Numbered from the stretch's first letter, positions 10,763 through 21,125 are shown. The stretch is 64,000 nt of DNA from Pseudomonas guariconensis (GCF_900102675.1 NZ_FMYX01000002.1:124001-188000); one strand, 5' to 3'. Numbers and translations are program-made. Notes: a model not told the origin generated them from the letters alone.

Positions 10763-12658
10763 TCATCGACCGCGCAGGAAAAGTTTGTCCAGGTCATCCA
10801 GCCCTAGCTGGGTCCAGGTCGGCCGACCGTGGTTGCACTGGCCACTGCGCTCGGTGTTCTCCATGTCACGCAGCAGCGCGTTCATCTCGGGGATGGCCAG
10901 GCGGCGGTTGGCACGCACCGCGCCGTGACAGGCCATGGTACCGAGCAGCTCGTTGAGGTGCGCCTGGATACGATCACTGGTGCCGTACTCCATGAGATCC
11001 GCGAGCACGTCCTGGACCAGCCGGTTGGCCTCGGCCTGCTTGAGCAAGGCAGGAATCTGCCGGATCGCCAGGGTTTCTGGGCCCAGGCGCTGCAGTTCGA
11101 AGCCCAGGCGCTGGAACCATTGGGCATGCTCCTCGGCGCAGTCGGCCTCGCGCTGGCTGAGGGCCAGCGACTCGGGCACCAGCAGCGGCTGGCCACTCAA
11201 CCCCTCGCTGGCCATGGCCACCTTGAGGCGCTCGTACATGATGCGTTCATGGGCGGCATGCATGTCTACCAGCACCAGGCCAACGGCGTTCTCGGCCAGG
11301 ATGTAGATGCCTTTGAGCTGGGCCAGGGCAAAGCCCAATGGCGGCACATCGCCCTGGCTTTGCGGCAACGCCGCCGGGACAGAGGCGCCGCCCTCCAGCG
11401 GGGCGAAGAATTCACGATAGACAGCCTGCGCTTCAGCAACCGGCACAGGCTGCGAGGGGCGTGGGGTGTACTGGTACTGATAACCCGAGCCACCACCGGC
11501 GAACGACTGGCGCGGCTCGGCTTGAGGCTGCTCCAGCACCGGCGAGGCCAGGCGCATCTCGCCCTGGGGCCCGAACTCACCGGCCTGCAGACCACTGGGA
11601 CGGACGATCTCGGTAGCCGCTGCCGGTGCGGCGAGCTGGTCTTCCGGACGCACGTCCGCCAGGGCACGGTGCAGAGTGCCATACAGAAAATCGTGGACCA
11701 TGCGCCCTTCGCGAAAACGCACTTCATGCTTGGTGGGGTGCACGTTGACGTCAACCCCGTTCGGCTCGAGTTCGAGGAACAGCACGAAGGTCGGGTGCCG
11801 GCCATTGAACAGCACGTCGCGGTAGGCCTGCCGCACCGCATGGGCCACCAACTTGTCACGCACGGCGCGACCGTTGACGAAGAAGTACTGTAGATCAGCC
11901 TGACTGCGCGAAAACGTCGGCAGGCCAACCCAGCCCCACAAACGCAGGCCATTGCGCTCGACATCGATAGGCAGCGCCTGCTCGAGGAAGCCCGGGCCGC
12001 AGATCGTGCCGACCCGCCGCGCCCGGGTCAGCTCATCGGGCGCCTCGTGCAGACTGAGGATGCTCTTGCCGTTATGTCGCAAGTGGAAGCCGACATCGAA
12101 GCGAGCCAAGGCCAGACGCCGGACGACTTCCTGCAAGTGATCGAACTCGGTCTTCTCCGACTTGAGGAACTTGCGCCGGGCCGGGGTATTGAAGAACAGG
12201 TCACGCACCTCGACCGAGGTGCCGACAGGGTGCGCGGCGGGCTGTACACGCGGCGTCATGTCGCGCCCCTCGGTCTCCACCTGCCAGGCTTCGCCAGCGC
12301 CGGCAGTGCGCGAGGTGAGCGTCAGGCGCGCCACCGAACTGATCGACGCCAGGGCCTCGCCGCGAAAGCCCAGGCTGAGCACGCCTTCGAGGTCTTCGAG
12401 TTCGCGAATCTTGCTGGTGGCATGGCGCGCCAAGGCCAGCGGCAGATCGTCAGGCGCGATGCCGCCGCCGTCATCCCGCACGCGCAGCAGCTTCACGCCG
12501 CCCTGCTCGACTTCCACATCGATACGCCGGGCACCGGAGTCCAGGCTGTTCTCAAGCAGCTCCTTGGCGACCGAAGCCGGGCGCTCGACCACCTCGCCTG
12601 CGGCGATCTGGTTGGCCAGCCGAGGGCTGAGCAACTGGATGCGCGAACCACCACTCAT
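10763..12658 (-). CDS. mutL: DNA mismatch repair protein MutL
   Basis: MutL links mismatch recognition by MutS to strand removal. The 631-residue product has the GHKL ATPase domain (about 1-330, motifs [11 protein letters not shown] and [10 protein letters not shown]). A variable proline-rich linker follows, then the C-terminal dimerisation domain. That domain carries [12 protein letters not shown] at about 463, the D-x-H-A-x2-E-x4-E metal motif of MutL proteins that nick DNA, which E. coli MutL lacks. The ATG overlaps the amiB stop by four bases. Confidence 0.98.
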   Translation of the reverse strand: MSGGSRIQLLSPRLANQIAAGEVVERPASVAKELLENSLDSGARRIDVEVEQGGVKLLRVRDDGGGIAPDDLPLALARHATSKIRELEDLEGVLSLGFRGEALASISSVARLTLTSRTAGAGEAWQVETEGRDMTPRVQPAAHPVGTSVEVRDLFFNTPARRKFLKSEKTEFDHLQEVVRRLALARFDVGFHLRHNGKSILSLHEAPDELTRARRVGTICGPGFLEQALPIDVERNGLRLWGWVGLPTFSRSQADLQYFFVNGRAVRDKLVAHAVRQAYRDVLFNGRHPTFVLFLELEPNGVDVNVHPTKHEVRFREGRMVHDFLYGTLHRALADVRPEDQLAAPAAATEIVRPSGLQAGEFGPQGEMRLASPVLEQPQAEPRQSFAGGGSGYQYQYTPRPSQPVPVAEAQAVYREFFAPLEGGASVPAALPQSQGDVPPLGFALAQLKGIYILAENAVGLVLVDMHAAHERIMYERLKVAMASEGLSGQPLLVPESLALSQREADCAEEHAQWFQRLGFELQRLGPETLAIRQIPALLKQAEANRLVQDVLADLMEYGTSDRIQAHLNELLGTMACHGAVRANRRLAIPEMNALLRDMENTERSGQCNHGRPTWTQLGLDDLDKLFLRGR

Positions 12659-14094
12659 TGCTGGGCAGCCAGGGTAGTGCCAGGGATGTCGAGGTGCTGG
12701 CCGACCTTCAGCTCATCGCTCTTGAGGCTGTTGGTGGTCCGCAGGCTGGCCACGCTGACCTGATAACGCACGGCGATCATGGCCAGGGTTTCGCCGGGCC
12801 GCACAGTGTGCTCGCGCGGTCCCTGGGCAATCTTGCCGCTATCGCGCAGCCATGCGATGTAAGTCCCGGGAGGGGGGCTTTGCTGGAAATACTGACGCAC
12901 ACCAGTGTGGATCGAGCGGGCCAAAGCCTGCTGGTGGCTCTTGGTCGCCAGCTTGGCGGCTTCGTTGGCATTGGAGATGAACCCGGTTTCCACCAGGATC
13001 GACGGAATATCCGGGGATTTCAGCACCATGAACCCAGCCTGCTCCACGCGGCGTTTGTGCAACGGGGTGATGCGCCCCATGTTGCCCAACACCTTCTGCC
13101 CCACATCGAGGCTGGAGCTGAGCGTGGCGGTCATGGACAGATCCAGCAGTACACCTGCAAGCATGCGGTCCTTGTCATCGAGGCTGACATTGCCGGCGCC
13201 CCCGATCAGGTCGGAGCGGTTTTCCGTGTCGGCCAGCCAGCGCGCGGTCTCTGAGGTTGCGCCCCGGTCGGACAACGCGAACACCGATGCACCGAAAGCG
13301 GCCTTGGACGGCGCGGCGTCGGCATGGATGGAAATGAACAGGTCGGCGCCCTTCTTGCGCGCGATCTCGGTGCGCTTGCGCAACGGGATGAAGTAATCGC
13401 CCGTTCGGGTCAGTTCGGCGCGATAGCCACGCTCGGTGTTGATTTGGCGCTGCAGCTCGCGGGCAATCTGCAGGACGATGTCTTTTTCATGCTGCCCACG
13501 CGAGCCCGATGCGCCTGGGTCCTCGCCACCATGGCCGGCGTCGATGGCGACGACGATGTCGCGCTTGCCACTGGGCACCGGCGGCAATTTGATAGCCGGC
13601 TGGGCAGGCGACACCGGCACGGCCGGGGCAGTAGCGGGTGTTTGCGCAGGCGGCGGGGTCGGAGTACTGGCGGCAACGGCATCGGCTTCCTGATCGTACA
13701 GATCGACCACCAGACGGTTGCCATACTGCGCGTTGGGCGCCAGGGTGAAGCTCTTGGGCGTCACGGCCTTTTTCAGATCGACCACCACGCGCAGGTCAGT
13801 GGGCGTGCGCTGGGCGGAGCGCACACTGTTGATCGGCGTATTGGAGGTGGCGACATTCAGCGTACCGCCCAGGGTGGCGCCGTTGATGTCGATGACCAGG
13901 CGGTCCGGCGCGGTCAGGGTGAAGACGCTGTGCTGCACAGGGCCGGACAGATCGAAGACCAGCCGCGTATTGTCCGGTGCGCGCCACAGACGCATGCTCT
14001 TGACTTGTGTGACGGCCAGAGCGTCAACGGTCACCGCTGTCAGCAGCAGCCCAACGACGGCGACCAGTGCGCGTATGCGCATACCTAACCCCAT
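12655..14094 (-). CDS. amiB: N-acetylmuramoyl-L-alanine amidase with LysM domain (AmiB type)
   Basis: AmiB is a periplasmic zinc amidase that cuts peptide stems from peptidoglycan at the septum. The 479-residue protein has a signal peptide (about 1-27), then an AMIN domain. A Pro/Thr-rich linker leads to the Amidase_3 domain ([15 protein letters not shown] with zinc His, and a conserved Glu in VETGF). A C-terminal LysM repeat ([16 protein letters not shown]) ends the protein. The ATG at 14094 directly abuts the tsaE stop. A second ATG four codons later (14082) is equally possible and leaves the signal peptide intact. Confidence 0.93.
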   Translation of the reverse strand: MGLGMRIRALVAVVGLLLTAVTVDALAVTQVKSMRLWRAPDNTRLVFDLSGPVQHSVFTLTAPDRLVIDINGATLGGTLNVATSNTPINSVRSAQRTPTDLRVVVDLKKAVTPKSFTLAPNAQYGNRLVVDLYDQEADAVAASTPTPPPAQTPATAPAVPVSPAQPAIKLPPVPSGKRDIVVAIDAGHGGEDPGASGSRGQHEKDIVLQIARELQRQINTERGYRAELTRTGDYFIPLRKRTEIARKKGADLFISIHADAAPSKAAFGASVFALSDRGATSETARWLADTENRSDLIGGAGNVSLDDKDRMLAGVLLDLSMTATLSSSLDVGQKVLGNMGRITPLHKRRVEQAGFMVLKSPDIPSILVETGFISNANEAAKLATKSHQQALARSIHTGVRQYFQQSPPPGTYIAWLRDSGKIAQGPREHTVRPGETLAMIAVRYQVSVASLRTTNSLKSDELKVGQHLDIPGTTLAAQQ

Positions 14095-14568
14095 TTACTG
14101 TTTGAATTCTGTGGCCAGGGCGGCGCACCAGGCCTCACCGCGAGCCCCCTGCGGTGAAAGGAGAAGCGAGCGTCCACTCGCTTGCGGGCTTATGGTAATG
14201 GTCAGGTCGGGCTTTGGCAAAACGCCCGCACCCTTTTGTGGCCATTCGAACAGGCACAGCGGGTCCCCTTCGAAATAGTCACGGATCCCCATGAACTCCA
14301 GCTCCTCCGGATCGACCAGACGGTACAGGTCGAAATGGAAGGCGCGCACATCGCCAATTTCGTAAGGCTCGACCACGGTGAAGGTCGGACTTTTGACTGC
14401 CCCGGTATGGCCCAGGCCGCGGATCAGCCCGCGCGAAAGCGTGGTCTTGCCCGCGCCCAGATCGCCTTCGAGAAAGATCACGCCATGACCGCCGGTCACT
14501 TCGGCCAAGCGTGCACCAAATGCGACGGTGGCCGGTTCGTCGACCAGAAACAGGGTTATGCCAGACAC
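14095..14568 (-). CDS. tsaE: tRNA threonylcarbamoyladenosine synthesis ATPase TsaE
   Basis: TsaE is the ATPase that works with TsaB and TsaD to form threonylcarbamoyl-A37 in ANN-decoding tRNAs. The 157-residue protein has the family length and a P-loop EGDLGAGKTTLSRGL at about 34-48. The start is GTG, supported by a strong GGAGGAG seven bases upstream that lies within the end of nnrD. The genes overlap by 13 bp. Confidence 0.95.
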   Translation of the reverse strand: MSGITLFLVDEPATVAFGARLAEVTGGHGVIFLEGDLGAGKTTLSRGLIRGLGHTGAVKSPTFTVVEPYEIGDVRAFHFDLYRLVDPEELEFMGIRDYFEGDPLCLFEWPQKGAGVLPKPDLTITISPQASGRSLLLSPQGARGEAWCAALATEFKQ

Positions 14569-15416
14569 GCTGAATGCTCCTCCAACAACTCACGAATGAC
14601 CGGAACCAGATCACTGGCCGCCAAGCCTCTTCCCTTCACACCCAAGCGCTCCCCTGCACAGGCGTGCAACCACACGCCCAGGCAAGCGGCCGACCACGCG
14701 TCCATGCCTTGGGCCAGCAAGGCGGCCAGCACACCGGTCAGCACATCGCCCAGGCCCGCGCCCGCCATGGCCGGATGGCCACGCTCGCACAGCGCCAACT
14801 GCCCATCCGGGCCTGCCACCAAGGTACCGGCGCCCTTGAGCACGCAGACACTGGCATGCTTGCGCGCAAGCTTGCGGGCAGCTCCCGGGCGGTCGGCCTG
14901 AACCGCCTCAGTGGAAATACCCAGCATGCGCGCTGCCTCCCCAGGATGCGGGGTGAGGATGCTGCCGCTGTGCAGGGCCAAGGGCCTGTGCGCCAGCTGA
15001 TTCAGCGCATCGGCATCCCACACCTGCGGCACAGGCGCGTTGGCCGCCGCCGACAACAGGCTGCGCCCCCAGGCGGCCTGGCCCAGGCCAGGGCCGACTA
15101 CCAACACCGAGGCGCGCTCGAGCACGCCCATCAACTGGTTGGCCGAACTCACGCCGAGCCACATGGTTTCGGGCAGACGCGCAAGCCCTGCACTGACGTG
15201 CTCTGGGCGTGTGGCCACGCTCACGAGGCCAGCACCGCAGCGCAGGGCCGCCTCGGCACTGAGCATCACCGCTCCGCCGGTGCCCAGATCGCCCCCGACC
15301 ACCAGGACGTTACCGAAGTCGCCTTTGTGGGCGTCGGCGCGCCGCGCTGGCAGGTGCGCAGTGGTCAGGCTGCTCAGCAGCTGGGGGGCATTACCGGGGT
15401 GTTTGGTCTGAGGCAT
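14556..15416 (-). CDS. nnrD: ADP-dependent NAD(P)H-hydrate dehydratase
   Basis: NnrD repairs hydrated NADH and NADPH using ADP. The 286-residue protein is the C-terminal half of the YjeF architecture only. It has a ribokinase-like fold with the conserved GHPAMAGAGLGDVLTG segment and VVGPGLG. The N-terminal epimerase domain (NnrE) fused in E. coli is absent. The start MPQTKHPG is preferred. The longer frame to 15479 would run to within two bases of the divergent queG start and adds non-conserved residues. Confidence 0.9.
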   Translation of the reverse strand: MPQTKHPGNAPQLLSSLTTAHLPARRADAHKGDFGNVLVVGGDLGTGGAVMLSAEAALRCGAGLVSVATRPEHVSAGLARLPETMWLGVSSANQLMGVLERASVLVVGPGLGQAAWGRSLLSAAANAPVPQVWDADALNQLAHRPLALHSGSILTPHPGEAARMLGISTEAVQADRPGAARKLARKHASVCVLKGAGTLVAGPDGQLALCERGHPAMAGAGLGDVLTGVLAALLAQGMDAWSAACLGVWLHACAGERLGVKGRGLAASDLVPVIRELLEEHSACLA

Positions 15417-15481
15417 GGGGTCAAAGGCTCCGATGTCTGGCAGAATTATACGCACCTCTGCCTGTATTGCCTTGTCCATCC

Positions 15482-16546
15482 ATGTCCGCTTGCCTTCCTG
15501 ACCTCAATACGCTGGCCCAATCGATCAAGGATTGGGGCCGCGAACTCGGTTTCGCACACGTCGGTATCGCCGACGTGGCGCTTGGCGAGCACGAACATCA
15601 CCTGCAGCGCTGGCTGGAAGCCGGTTACCAGGGCGAGATGGACTACATGGCCGCCCATGGCAGCAAACGCTCGCACCCCGACGAACTGGTACCCGGCACT
15701 GTGCGTGTGGTGTCACTGCGCATGGACTACCTACCCGGCGATACACGCATGGCCCAGATGCTCGCTCAGCCTGAGAAAGCCTACATTTCCCGCTATGCCC
15801 TGGGTCGCGACTACCACAAGCTGGTGCGCAAACGCGTGCAGCACCTGGCCGAGCGTATCCAGCAGGCCATCGGCCCCTTTGGTTTTCGCGCCTTCGTCGA
15901 CAGCGCCCCAGTATTGGAAAAAGCCATCGCCGAACAGGCCGGCCTGGGCTGGATCGGCAAGAATACCTTGCTGCTCAATCGCAAGGCCGGCAGCTACTTC
16001 TTCCTTGCTGAGCTGTTCGTCGACCTGCCACTGCCGGTGGATCAGGCCCAGACCAGCGAACATTGCGGACGCTGCCAGGCCTGTCTGGACATCTGCCCGA
16101 CCGCCGCCTTCGTCGGGCCGTATGTGCTCGACGCCCGTCGCTGCATTTCCTACCTGACCATCGAACTCAAGCACGCAATTCCGGTCGAGTTACGCCCGCT
16201 GATTGGCAATCGGGTGTTCGGTTGCGACGATTGCCAGATCGTCTGCCCTTGGAACCGCTTCGCCCGCCCGACCCAGGAAAACGACTTCAAGCCACGTCAC
16301 GGCCTGGACAACGCCGAGCTGGCCGCACTGTTCCTCTGGGATGAAGCGACCTTCCTGAACAACACCGAGGGCTCTCCCCTGCGCCGTGCAGGCTACGAAC
16401 GTTGGTTGCGCAACCTGGCGGTGGGGCTGGGGAATGCCCCGACTACCATCCCTGTACTCGAAGCTTTGCGTGCCCGGCGCGAGCACCCCTCGGCACTGGT
16501 GCGCGAGCATGTGGAGTGGGCGCTGGCACAGCACGAAGATCAGTAG
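15482..16546 (+). CDS. queG: Epoxyqueuosine reductase
   Basis: QueG is a cobalamin and iron-sulfur enzyme that reduces epoxyqueuosine to queuosine in tRNA, the last step of the pathway. The 354-residue product has two 4Fe-4S cysteine clusters (CGRCQACLDICP and CDDCQIVCPW, plus an upstream scaffold). The segment VDSAPVLEKAIAEQAGLGWI contains the catalytic Asp in homologues. The ATG at 15482 is chosen. A TTG five codons upstream extends the frame, and no strong ribosome site marks either, so the exact start is uncertain. It is divergent from nnrD. Confidence 0.95.
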   Translation: MSACLPDLNTLAQSIKDWGRELGFAHVGIADVALGEHEHHLQRWLEAGYQGEMDYMAAHGSKRSHPDELVPGTVRVVSLRMDYLPGDTRMAQMLAQPEKAYISRYALGRDYHKLVRKRVQHLAERIQQAIGPFGFRAFVDSAPVLEKAIAEQAGLGWIGKNTLLLNRKAGSYFFLAELFVDLPLPVDQAQTSEHCGRCQACLDICPTAAFVGPYVLDARRCISYLTIELKHAIPVELRPLIGNRVFGCDDCQIVCPWNRFARPTQENDFKPRHGLDNAELAALFLWDEATFLNNTEGSPLRRAGYERWLRNLAVGLGNAPTTIPVLEALRARREHPSALVREHVEWALAQHEDQ

Positions 16547-16578
16547 CGACCCAGCCCCTCAGGCCTGCAGAGAGGCAA

Positions 16579-17190
16579 TCATTGCTGGTCGTTGTAGTGG
16601 AACTTGGGCATTTCCCAATGGAAGCGGATTGCCAGCAAGCGCACCAGGAACCCACCGAACAAGGTCAGCAGCATGGCCTGCTCGGCTGGCACTTTGAAGT
16701 GCACGCAACCCAGGTAGAACCAGGCGGCGGCAAAGGAGACGCTGGCATACAGCTCCCGGCGGAATACCAGCGGGATATCGTTGCAGAAGATGTCCCGCAG
16801 GATGCCACCGAACACACCGGTGATCACGCCACTGATCGAAGCCACCAGCATGCCCTGCCCCATCTCCAGGGCAGTCATGCAACCGATCAAGGTGAAGGCC
16901 ACCAACCCCAGCGCATCGAGCACCAGAAACAGCGAGCGCAGATGGCGCATCAGCGGCGCTATGAAGATGGTCAGCAAAGCTGCAAAGCTGGTCAGCACGA
17001 GGTACTCGGGATGCTTCACCCAAGTCAGCGGGTAGTGCCCAAGCAGTACATCCCGCACCGAACCGCCGCCCAGCGCGGTGACGCAGGCGATCAGCACCAC
17101 GCCAAACCAATCCATGCCGCGGCGCCCCGCGGAAAGCGCGCCGGTCATGGCTTCGGCGGTGATGGCGACAAGGTAGAGCATCAACAACAT
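16579..17190 (-). CDS. TRIC/UPF0126-family membrane protein
   Basis: This is a 203-residue inner-membrane protein of the trimeric intracellular cation channel family (E. coli YadS/YicG type). It shows two related halves of three helices, each with a glycine-rich bend (GGGSVRDVLLG and GGILRDIFCND). That pattern is diagnostic of the family. Bacterial members behave as potassium- or glycine-linked channels; the substrate here is unknown. The start MLLMLY is preferred because the longer frame adds a Cys-rich non-membrane stretch. It ends 32 bp from queG, convergently. Confidence 0.88.
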   Translation of the reverse strand: MLLMLYLVAITAEAMTGALSAGRRGMDWFGVVLIACVTALGGGSVRDVLLGHYPLTWVKHPEYLVLTSFAALLTIFIAPLMRHLRSLFLVLDALGLVAFTLIGCMTALEMGQGMLVASISGVITGVFGGILRDIFCNDIPLVFRRELYASVSFAAAWFYLGCVHFKVPAEQAMLLTLFGGFLVRLLAIRFHWEMPKFHYNDQQ

Positions 17191-17230
17191 GGTGCATGTC
17201 CAAAAAAAGCGGCAAACGCCAAACCCACAA

Positions 17231-17271
17231 ACAAAACGCCACGGCTGGCTGATCACTCAGCCGCTGTGGCG
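17231..17271 (-). terminator. Intrinsic terminator of orn
   Basis: The outer arms CGCCAC and GTGGCG (17237-17242 and 17266-17271) enclose a GGCTG/CAGCC stem. On the minus strand they are followed by GTTTTGTTTGTGG. The hairpin starts about 27 bases after the orn stop. Confidence 0.75.
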
Positions 17272-17297
17272 CTGATGCTTGGCTCGAGGCTCGAAAC

Positions 17298-17840
17298 TTA
17301 GACTTTGATGAAGTGTTCGCGGTAGTGCCGCAACTCAGCGATCGACTCACGAATGTCGTCCAACGCCAGGTGGGTCCCCCCCTTCTTGAAGCTGTCGCGC
17401 ACCTGCGGGGCCCAGCGGGCTGCCAACTCCTTGAGCGTGGAGACGTCCAGGTTGCGGTAGTGGAAGAACCCTTCGAGCTTAGGCATGTGGCGATAAAGGA
17501 AGCGGCGATCCTGGCAGATGCTGTTGCCGCAGATCGGCGACTTGCCCTTGGGCACCCATTGTTCGAGGAAGGCCAAGGTCTGCGCTTCGGCCTCAGCCAT
17601 GTCGATGCGGCTCTCGCGCACACGTTGGGTCAGGCCGGAAGCACCGTGGGTCCGGGTGTTCCAGTCGTCCATACGTGCCAGCACTTCATCGCTGTGGTGG
17701 ATCGCGATGACCGGCCCTTCGGCCAGGGTGTTGAGCTCACTGTCGGTGACGATGGTCGCCATCTCGATGATGACGTCGTTGTCCGGATCCAGACCGGTCA
17801 TTTCCAGATCGATCCAGATCAGGTTCTGTGCGTTTTGCAT
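17298..17840 (-). CDS. orn: Oligoribonuclease
   Basis: Orn degrades 2- to 5-nt RNA fragments. In Pseudomonas it also cleaves pGpG, the breakdown product of cyclic di-GMP. The 180-residue protein is a DEDDh exonuclease with [13 protein letters not shown] at residues 7-19 and the terminal [10 protein letters not shown] containing the last acidic residues. The open frame extends 72 codons upstream, but homologues begin MQNAQNLIW, which fixes the start at 17840. It is divergent from rsgA with 136 bp between starts. Confidence 0.97.
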   Translation of the reverse strand: MQNAQNLIWIDLEMTGLDPDNDVIIEMATIVTDSELNTLAEGPVIAIHHSDEVLARMDDWNTRTHGASGLTQRVRESRIDMAEAEAQTLAFLEQWVPKGKSPICGNSICQDRRFLYRHMPKLEGFFHYRNLDVSTLKELAARWAPQVRDSFKKGGTHLALDDIRESIAELRHYREHFIKV

Positions 17841-17976
17841 GAAGGGGCTCCTCGAATAGGCCGTCATTTTAGCCCACGACGCGGCTTTCGTGGCGCAAAC
17901 GCCAACGCAAGGGACAGGATGGTCCATGCTAAACTGCCAGCCGTTTTTCCTTCTGCCCCGCCGACACGGAACCTCC

Positions 17977-19008
17977 ATGGCCAAACGCCAGCTCAACCGT
18001 CGCCAAAACTGGCGCATCGAAAAAATCCAAGGCGAGCGCGCCGCTCGCGCCGCCAAACGTGAGCAACACGCCCTGCAGGAGCTGGAAGGGGGTGATCTAG
18101 GCCCTGAGCAGTTGGGGCTGGTGATCGCTCACTTCGGCGTGCAGGTGGAGGTCGAGGCGCAGGATGGCGAGTCCAAGGGCCAGGTGTTTCGCTGTCATTT
18201 GCGAGCCAATTTACCGGCACTGGTCACTGGCGATCGGGTGGTATGGCGAGCGGGCAACCAGGGCAATGGTGTGATCGTCGCGCAGATGCCCCGCACCGCC
18301 GAGCTGTGCCGGCCGAACAATCACGGCCAGCTCAAGCCGGTCGCGGCGAATGTCGACCTGATCGTGATCGTCTTCGCTCCCGCCCCCGAACCCCAGGCCA
18401 ACCTGATCGACCGCTACCTGGTCGCCGCCGAACACGCAGGCATCCGCCCTCTTCTGCTGCTGAACAAGGCCGACCTGATCGATGAGCAGAACGGCCCGAC
18501 CATCGAGGCCCTCCTGGCGGTTTACCGCGACCTGGGTTATCCCCTTCTTGAGGTTTCGGCTCATCAGGGCGAGGGCATGCAGCGTTTGCAGCAGACGCTG
18601 GACAAGCACATCAGCGTGTTCGTTGGCCAGTCCGGGGTCGGCAAGTCATCGCTGGTCAACAGCCTGTTGCCGGAGGTCAGGACTCGTGTGGGCGATCTGT
18701 CCGAATGGTCCGGCCAAGGCACGCACACTACCACCACAGCCCGCCTATACCATTTCCCCAATGGTGGTGATCTGATCGACTCACCCGGCATCCGCGAATT
18801 CGGCCTGGGCCATGTCAGCCGCGACGATGTCGAGGCCGGCTTCATCGAGTTCCGCGAACTGCTCGGCCACTGCCGCTTCCGCGACTGCAAACACGACCGT
18901 GAACCCGGCTGCGCCTTGCTCCAGGCTCTGGATGACGGGCGCATCAAGCCACAGCGGATGAACAGCTACCGCTCGATCATCGCCAGCCTGCCGCAGGACA
19001 CCTACTGA
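17977..19008 (+). CDS. rsgA: Ribosome biogenesis GTPase RsgA
   Basis: RsgA helps late maturation of the 30S subunit. The 343-residue protein has an N-terminal basic tail and OB fold. A circularly permuted GTPase domain follows, in which NKADLID precedes the P-loop GQSGVGKSS (about 217-225). A C-terminal zinc knuckle reads [14 protein letters not shown]. The start [10 protein letters not shown] is supported by family conservation and a weak GGA upstream; the frame itself is open from 17890. Confidence 0.97.
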   Translation: MAKRQLNRRQNWRIEKIQGERAARAAKREQHALQELEGGDLGPEQLGLVIAHFGVQVEVEAQDGESKGQVFRCHLRANLPALVTGDRVVWRAGNQGNGVIVAQMPRTAELCRPNNHGQLKPVAANVDLIVIVFAPAPEPQANLIDRYLVAAEHAGIRPLLLLNKADLIDEQNGPTIEALLAVYRDLGYPLLEVSAHQGEGMQRLQQTLDKHISVFVGQSGVGKSSLVNSLLPEVRTRVGDLSEWSGQGTHTTTTARLYHFPNGGDLIDSPGIREFGLGHVSRDDVEAGFIEFRELLGHCRFRDCKHDREPGCALLQALDDGRIKPQRMNSYRSIIASLPQDTY

Positions 19009-19042
19009 GTCATCCAGCGCGGGCCTGCCGAACAGTTCCCAG

Positions 19043-19084
19043 ACAAAACAAGGCCGCGCCTGCAGCGATTGCAGACGCGGCCTT
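19043..19084 (-). terminator. Terminator hairpin between rsgA and motB
   Basis: The arms AAGGCCGCG and CGCGGCCTT (19050-19058 and 19076-19084) have an inner CTGCA/TGCAG extension. On the minus strand the hairpin runs into GTTTTGT, fitting termination after motB. On the plus strand it lies 41 bases past rsgA but lacks T residues. Confidence 0.75.
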
Positions 19085-19108
19085 ATGTGGACTGGCCCAG
19101 CCCAGGTC

Positions 19109-20140
19109 TCACTCCTGGGTATTGTCCATTTTCAACACGCCATCTTCGAAGATGTTCAGCTTCTGGCGAAGCTCACGCGGCTGCATCGGTGCCTGAGCCG
19201 TATCGCCCGGGCCCGGCGCGGCCGGGGTAGCCGCCCCCGGCGCACCATTGGCCGGAGCCTGTTCTGTCGCCGGCGGGGCCTGTGGCGTGCCCTGCTCGCC
19301 TTCGATGGTGCGCTGGGCCTTCTTGGTCAGGACAATGATGTCGATACGTCGGTTGACCGGGTTGAACGGGTCCTTGCGATCGAACAGCGACGACGAGGCA
19401 TAACCCACCACCCGTGCCACCTGCTCATCCGGATACCCTCCGGCGACCAGCGCACGGCGCGCGGCGTTGGCGCGGTTGGCCGACAGTTCCCAGTTGCCGA
19501 ACTCGCCAGTGCCGGCGTATGGCTTGGCATCGGTATGACCACTGATGCTGATCTTGTTCGGCACTGCCTTGATGGTGTCGGCCATGGCCAACAGGATGTC
19601 CTCGAAGTATGGCTGCAGGCGTGCACTGCCCAGGTCGAACATCGGCCGGTTCTCGGCATCCATGATCTGAATGCGCAGGCCGTCCTGGGTGATCTCGAAG
19701 AGGATCTGGTCCTTGAACTTCTGCAGTTGCGGGTTTTCCTCGACCTTGTTCTGCAGTTCCTGCAACAGCAATTGCAAGCGCTCCTGCTCGACCTGCTCGG
19801 CCAAGGTCTCGACCTTGTCTTTGTCCAACTGGATGCTGGTGTCAGGTGTCGGCTCGGATTTTTCTTCCGGATTGATGGTTTTCTCCGGCGCCAATTGTGG
19901 CGAACCACCCAGGTCGATGACGTAGGGGGTGCCGCTCTCGGAGAAGCCTATCGGGTCCTTGAAATAGCCAGCGATGGCGAGCTTCTGTTCAGGCGTGGCC
20001 GTGGACAGCAGCCAGAGCACCAGAAAAAACGCCATCATCGCGGTGGCGAAGTCGGCAAAGGCGATCTTCCAGGCACCGCCGTGGTGACCGTCGCCAAAGC
20101 GCTTGACGCGCTTGACGATGATGGGCTGATTGTTCTCCAT
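19109..20140 (-). CDS. motB: Flagellar motor stator protein MotB
   Basis: MotB anchors the proton-driven stator to peptidoglycan. The 343-residue protein has a basic N terminus and one membrane helix containing the proton-carrying Asp in FADFATAMMAFF. It also has a plug/linker and a C-terminal OmpA-like peptidoglycan-binding domain (SGHTDAKPYAG and LSANRANAARRAL). The last 50 residues are Pro/Ala-rich and probably disordered. The start lies three bases after the motA stop, so the pair forms one operon. Confidence 0.97.
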   Translation of the reverse strand: MENNQPIIVKRVKRFGDGHHGGAWKIAFADFATAMMAFFLVLWLLSTATPEQKLAIAGYFKDPIGFSESGTPYVIDLGGSPQLAPEKTINPEEKSEPTPDTSIQLDKDKVETLAEQVEQERLQLLLQELQNKVEENPQLQKFKDQILFEITQDGLRIQIMDAENRPMFDLGSARLQPYFEDILLAMADTIKAVPNKISISGHTDAKPYAGTGEFGNWELSANRANAARRALVAGGYPDEQVARVVGYASSSLFDRKDPFNPVNRRIDIIVLTKKAQRTIEGEQGTPQAPPATEQAPANGAPGAATPAAPGPGDTAQAPMQPRELRQKLNIFEDGVLKMDNTQE

Positions 20141-20143
20141 GAT

Positions 20144-20995
20144 TTAGCGACCGCGAACCGCTTGTTCCAGCTCGGCGAAGCTTGGACGGTGCGCCGGATA
20201 AAGCACCTTGCGCCCGAACTCCACGGCCAGCGACGGCGGCATGCCAGAGGCAGAGGCCACCAGCGATGCCTTGATTGCCTCGTAGACGTTCAGCTCTTCC
20301 TTCGCGTCATGACGCAGGGCGTTGGCCAACGGACCAAAGAAGCCGTAGGCCGCGAGAATACCGAAGAACGTACCCACGAGCGCGGCGCCCACGTGCAGAC
20401 CGATGGACTTCTGGTCGCCATCGCCCAGCGATGCCATGGTCACGACAATCCCGAGAACCGCGGCCACGATACCGAAGCCGGGCATGCCATCGGCGATGCC
20501 TGTCACCGCATGGGAAGGGTGCTCGAGCTCTTCTTTCATGTTCAACAGCTCCATGTCGAACAGGCCTTCGAGCTCGTGGGGCGCCATGTTGCCGGTGGAC
20601 ATGATGCGCAGGTAGTCGCAGATGAACGCGGTCATGCGCTCGTCGCCCAGAACGGCCGGGTATTTGGCGAAGATGGGGCTGGCGGCTGGGTCTTCGATAT
20701 CACCCTCGATGGCCATCATGCCCTCGCGGCGGCTCTTGTTGAGGATCTCATAGACCAGGCCCAGCACCTCCAGGTAGAAGGTGTGAGTGAAACGGGTGCC
20801 GAACATCTTCAGCGACTTCTTGATCACATGCATGGTCATGTGACCAGGGTTGGCCTGAAGGAACGCACCGAAGGCCGCACCGCCGATGATCAGCACTTCG
20901 AACGGCTGGATCAGCGCCGCGATCTTGCCGTGGGATAGCACGTAGCCGCCGAGCACGCTCGCGAATACGACGATGATGCCGATAATTTTAGCCAT
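20144..20995 (-). CDS. motA: Flagellar motor stator protein MotA
   Basis: MotA forms the pentameric ring of the stator and turns against FliG. The 283-residue protein begins with a membrane helix (MAKIIGIIVVFASVLGGYV), has further helices near 30-50, 170-190 and 200-220, and a long cytoplasmic loop with Arg/Glu contacts. It is first in a two-gene operon with motB. A sigma-28 type promoter sits about 60 bases upstream, which fits class 3 flagellar control. Confidence 0.97.
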   Translation of the reverse strand: MAKIIGIIVVFASVLGGYVLSHGKIAALIQPFEVLIIGGAAFGAFLQANPGHMTMHVIKKSLKMFGTRFTHTFYLEVLGLVYEILNKSRREGMMAIEGDIEDPAASPIFAKYPAVLGDERMTAFICDYLRIMSTGNMAPHELEGLFDMELLNMKEELEHPSHAVTGIADGMPGFGIVAAVLGIVVTMASLGDGDQKSIGLHVGAALVGTFFGILAAYGFFGPLANALRHDAKEELNVYEAIKASLVASASGMPPSLAVEFGRKVLYPAHRPSFAELEQAVRGR

Positions 20996-21059
20996 AGGTT
21001 CAAAGCACTTGCTGTGGTGGTCAGGGTCAGGGGCGGGAGCTTTAAAACTCTTCTTCTAC

Positions 21060-21086
21060 TTATCGACAGAACTGCGCCAGACTATA
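21060..21086 (-). promoter_or_regulatory. Sigma-28 (FliA) type promoter of motAB
   Basis: On the minus strand TATAGTCT-N11-GTCGATAA matches the FliA consensus TAAAGTTT-N11-GCCGATAA at 13 of 16 positions with exact spacing. Transcription would start about 55-60 bases before the motA ATG. FliA control of motAB is established in enteric bacteria. Confidence 0.75.
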
Positions 21087-21125
21087 GGCACAAAATGCGA
21101 AAAGCCAGTTCGGACTGATGTCAAA

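Noticed and set aside
15417..15479. Longer nnrD start reaching to within two bases of the queG start
   Set aside because: The added residues are not conserved and would fill the divergent promoter region; MPQTKHPG is the more likely start.
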